Source of the DNA: Paenibacillus sp. Soil766
GTDB lineage: Bacteria; Bacillota; Bacilli; Paenibacillales; NBRC-103111
Assembly: GCF_001428105.1 (NCBI RefSeq)
Contig: NZ_LMSJ01000054.1
Location: 124,001-188,000, forward strand
Length of the DNA: 64,000 nt
Reading direction: 5' to 3'
The translations under genes were made by a program, and so were the position numbers. Positions 63,525 through 64,000 of this stretch are shown here, one piece after another. Below the pieces are notes generated by a model. That model was not told where the DNA came from. It saw only the letters and a list, made by a program, of their open reading frames with translations, and did not search any database. Each line of letters starts with the position of its first letter. Within the stretch, counting starts at the first letter, position 1.

Positions 63525-64000
63525 TCATTTGCCAGCTTTCACTTCGGCCAGCATAGAGAGATCCACGAACCGGCTGAGATCCAGATCCTCTGGCTTAATA
63601 CCTTTGATGTATCTAGCGCCGATAGACACCTTCGCCATCTCTTCCATCACTTTGACATTAACGTCAGTGGTCAGCTTGAGGCGGCTAAGCGAGGCTTTAA
63701 TCAAGCTTTTGTCCATGCCCTTGCCGCTGTATTGTTTCAGCTGGTTATTAATCAAATCATAGGCTTGATCAGGACTGTTCAGAATGAATGCAATACCGTC
63801 CAGATTCGCCTTGATCGCGCCCTTCACGATGTCACGATGCTTGGCGATAAACGTATCGCTAGCCACCATAATCACAGTTGGATAGTCGCCATTGTTAGGC
63901 GGGATCGCCTGCCAATCGGCAACGACTTTACCGAGCCCAGCCTTCTCAATCTGGGTTCCCCATGGTTCAGGGACTAAAGCTGCATCAATTTCTTTCTGAC
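63525..64000 (-). CDS. ABC transporter substrate-binding protein, aliphatic sulfonate/NMT1-type (3' part)
   Basis: The frame is open to the window edge, so the start is outside. About 157 C-terminal residues are visible: EIDAALVPEPWGTQIEK, then DYPTVIMVASDTFIAKHRDIVKG and IKGIKPEDLDLSRFVDLS. This is the pattern of the SsuA/NMT1-like family that binds aliphatic sulfonates, taurine, nitrate or thiamine precursors for import. The substrate cannot be fixed from this part. The gene is convergent with the bactofilin. Confidence 0.85.
   Translation of the reverse strand, partial: QKEIDAALVPEPWGTQIEKAGLGKVVADWQAIPPNNGDYPTVIMVASDTFIAKHRDIVKGAIKANLDGIAFILNSPDQAYDLINNQLKQYSGKGMDKSLIKASLSRLKLTTDVNVKVMEEMAKVSIGARYIKGIKPEDLDLSRFVDLSMLAEVKAGK

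Overview
This window reads as a chromosomal segment of an endospore-forming, Paenibacillus-like member of the Bacillales. The evidence is two germinant-receptor operons, an H-type SASP gene, a CotD-like coat gene, groESL behind a CIRCE element, tandem T-box leaders, Bacillales-type ribosome binding sites with frequent TTG and GTG starts, and a tsaEBD/rimI - ABC-F - moaC - tat - groESL order that, as I recall it, resembles the B. subtilis ydi-groESL region. No prophage, IS element, CRISPR array, tRNA or rRNA was recognised. The assignment to genus is an inference from style and content.

Layout. 1-0.8 kb: 3' end of a TPR protein. 0.9-5.6 kb: a SWIM zinc-finger protein and a SNF2 helicase in one operon. 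5.7-6.8 kb: a coat protein and a pair of small coiled-coil genes. 6.9-15.6 kb: groESL, tatAC, Mo-cofactor genes, 5-formyl-THF cyclo-ligase and a divergent ABC-F ATPase. 15.8-16.1 kb: a dense DnaA-box cluster. 16.2-18.9 kb: leuA behind two consecutive leucine T-boxes and a 62-bp tandem repeat. 19.1-22.0 kb: the t6A genes tsaE-tsaB-rimI-tsaD. 22.2-31.4 kb: SASP-H, Ku, a gerA-type operon, and a two-gene (split) version of LigD with an ArsB-like pump between the halves. 31.4-37.5 kb: cardiolipin synthase and a second ger operon with a small 2-TM gene and an extended GerAB. 37.6-41.2 kb: a ParM/StbA-like actin, an M23 peptidase-bactofilin pair, and a HAD hydrolase. 41.3-47.2 kb: an ABC exporter, a two-component system, and a GAF-LuxR regulator preceded by two tiny overlapping ORFs. 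47.4-56.3 kb: copper-amine-oxidase-domain protein, S41 protease, gltBD. 56.7-60.0 kb: HD hydrolase, thymidine kinase, glycolipid glycosyltransferase, membrane protein. 60.0-64.0 kb: structured and repeat-rich intergenic DNA, a Ycf48-like lipoprotein, a second M23-bactofilin pair and the 3' end of an ABC solute-binding protein.

How the genes connect. Spore DNA protection and repair (SASP-H, Ku, LigD ligase and polymerase) is interleaved with germinant receptors, which suggests a forespore/germination neighbourhood. The two M23-bactofilin modules and the ParM-like actin suggest cytoskeleton-linked envelope shaping.

A recurring oddity is short-period tandem DNA: Ala-Ser hexamers in two unrelated genes, a Lys-Ser hexamer, ten CTTAG pentamers, 9-bp units starting on a stop codon, and the 62-bp leader repeat. 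The items most worth following up are the DnaA-box cluster, the leuA leader, and the LuxR operon with its tiny coupled ORFs.
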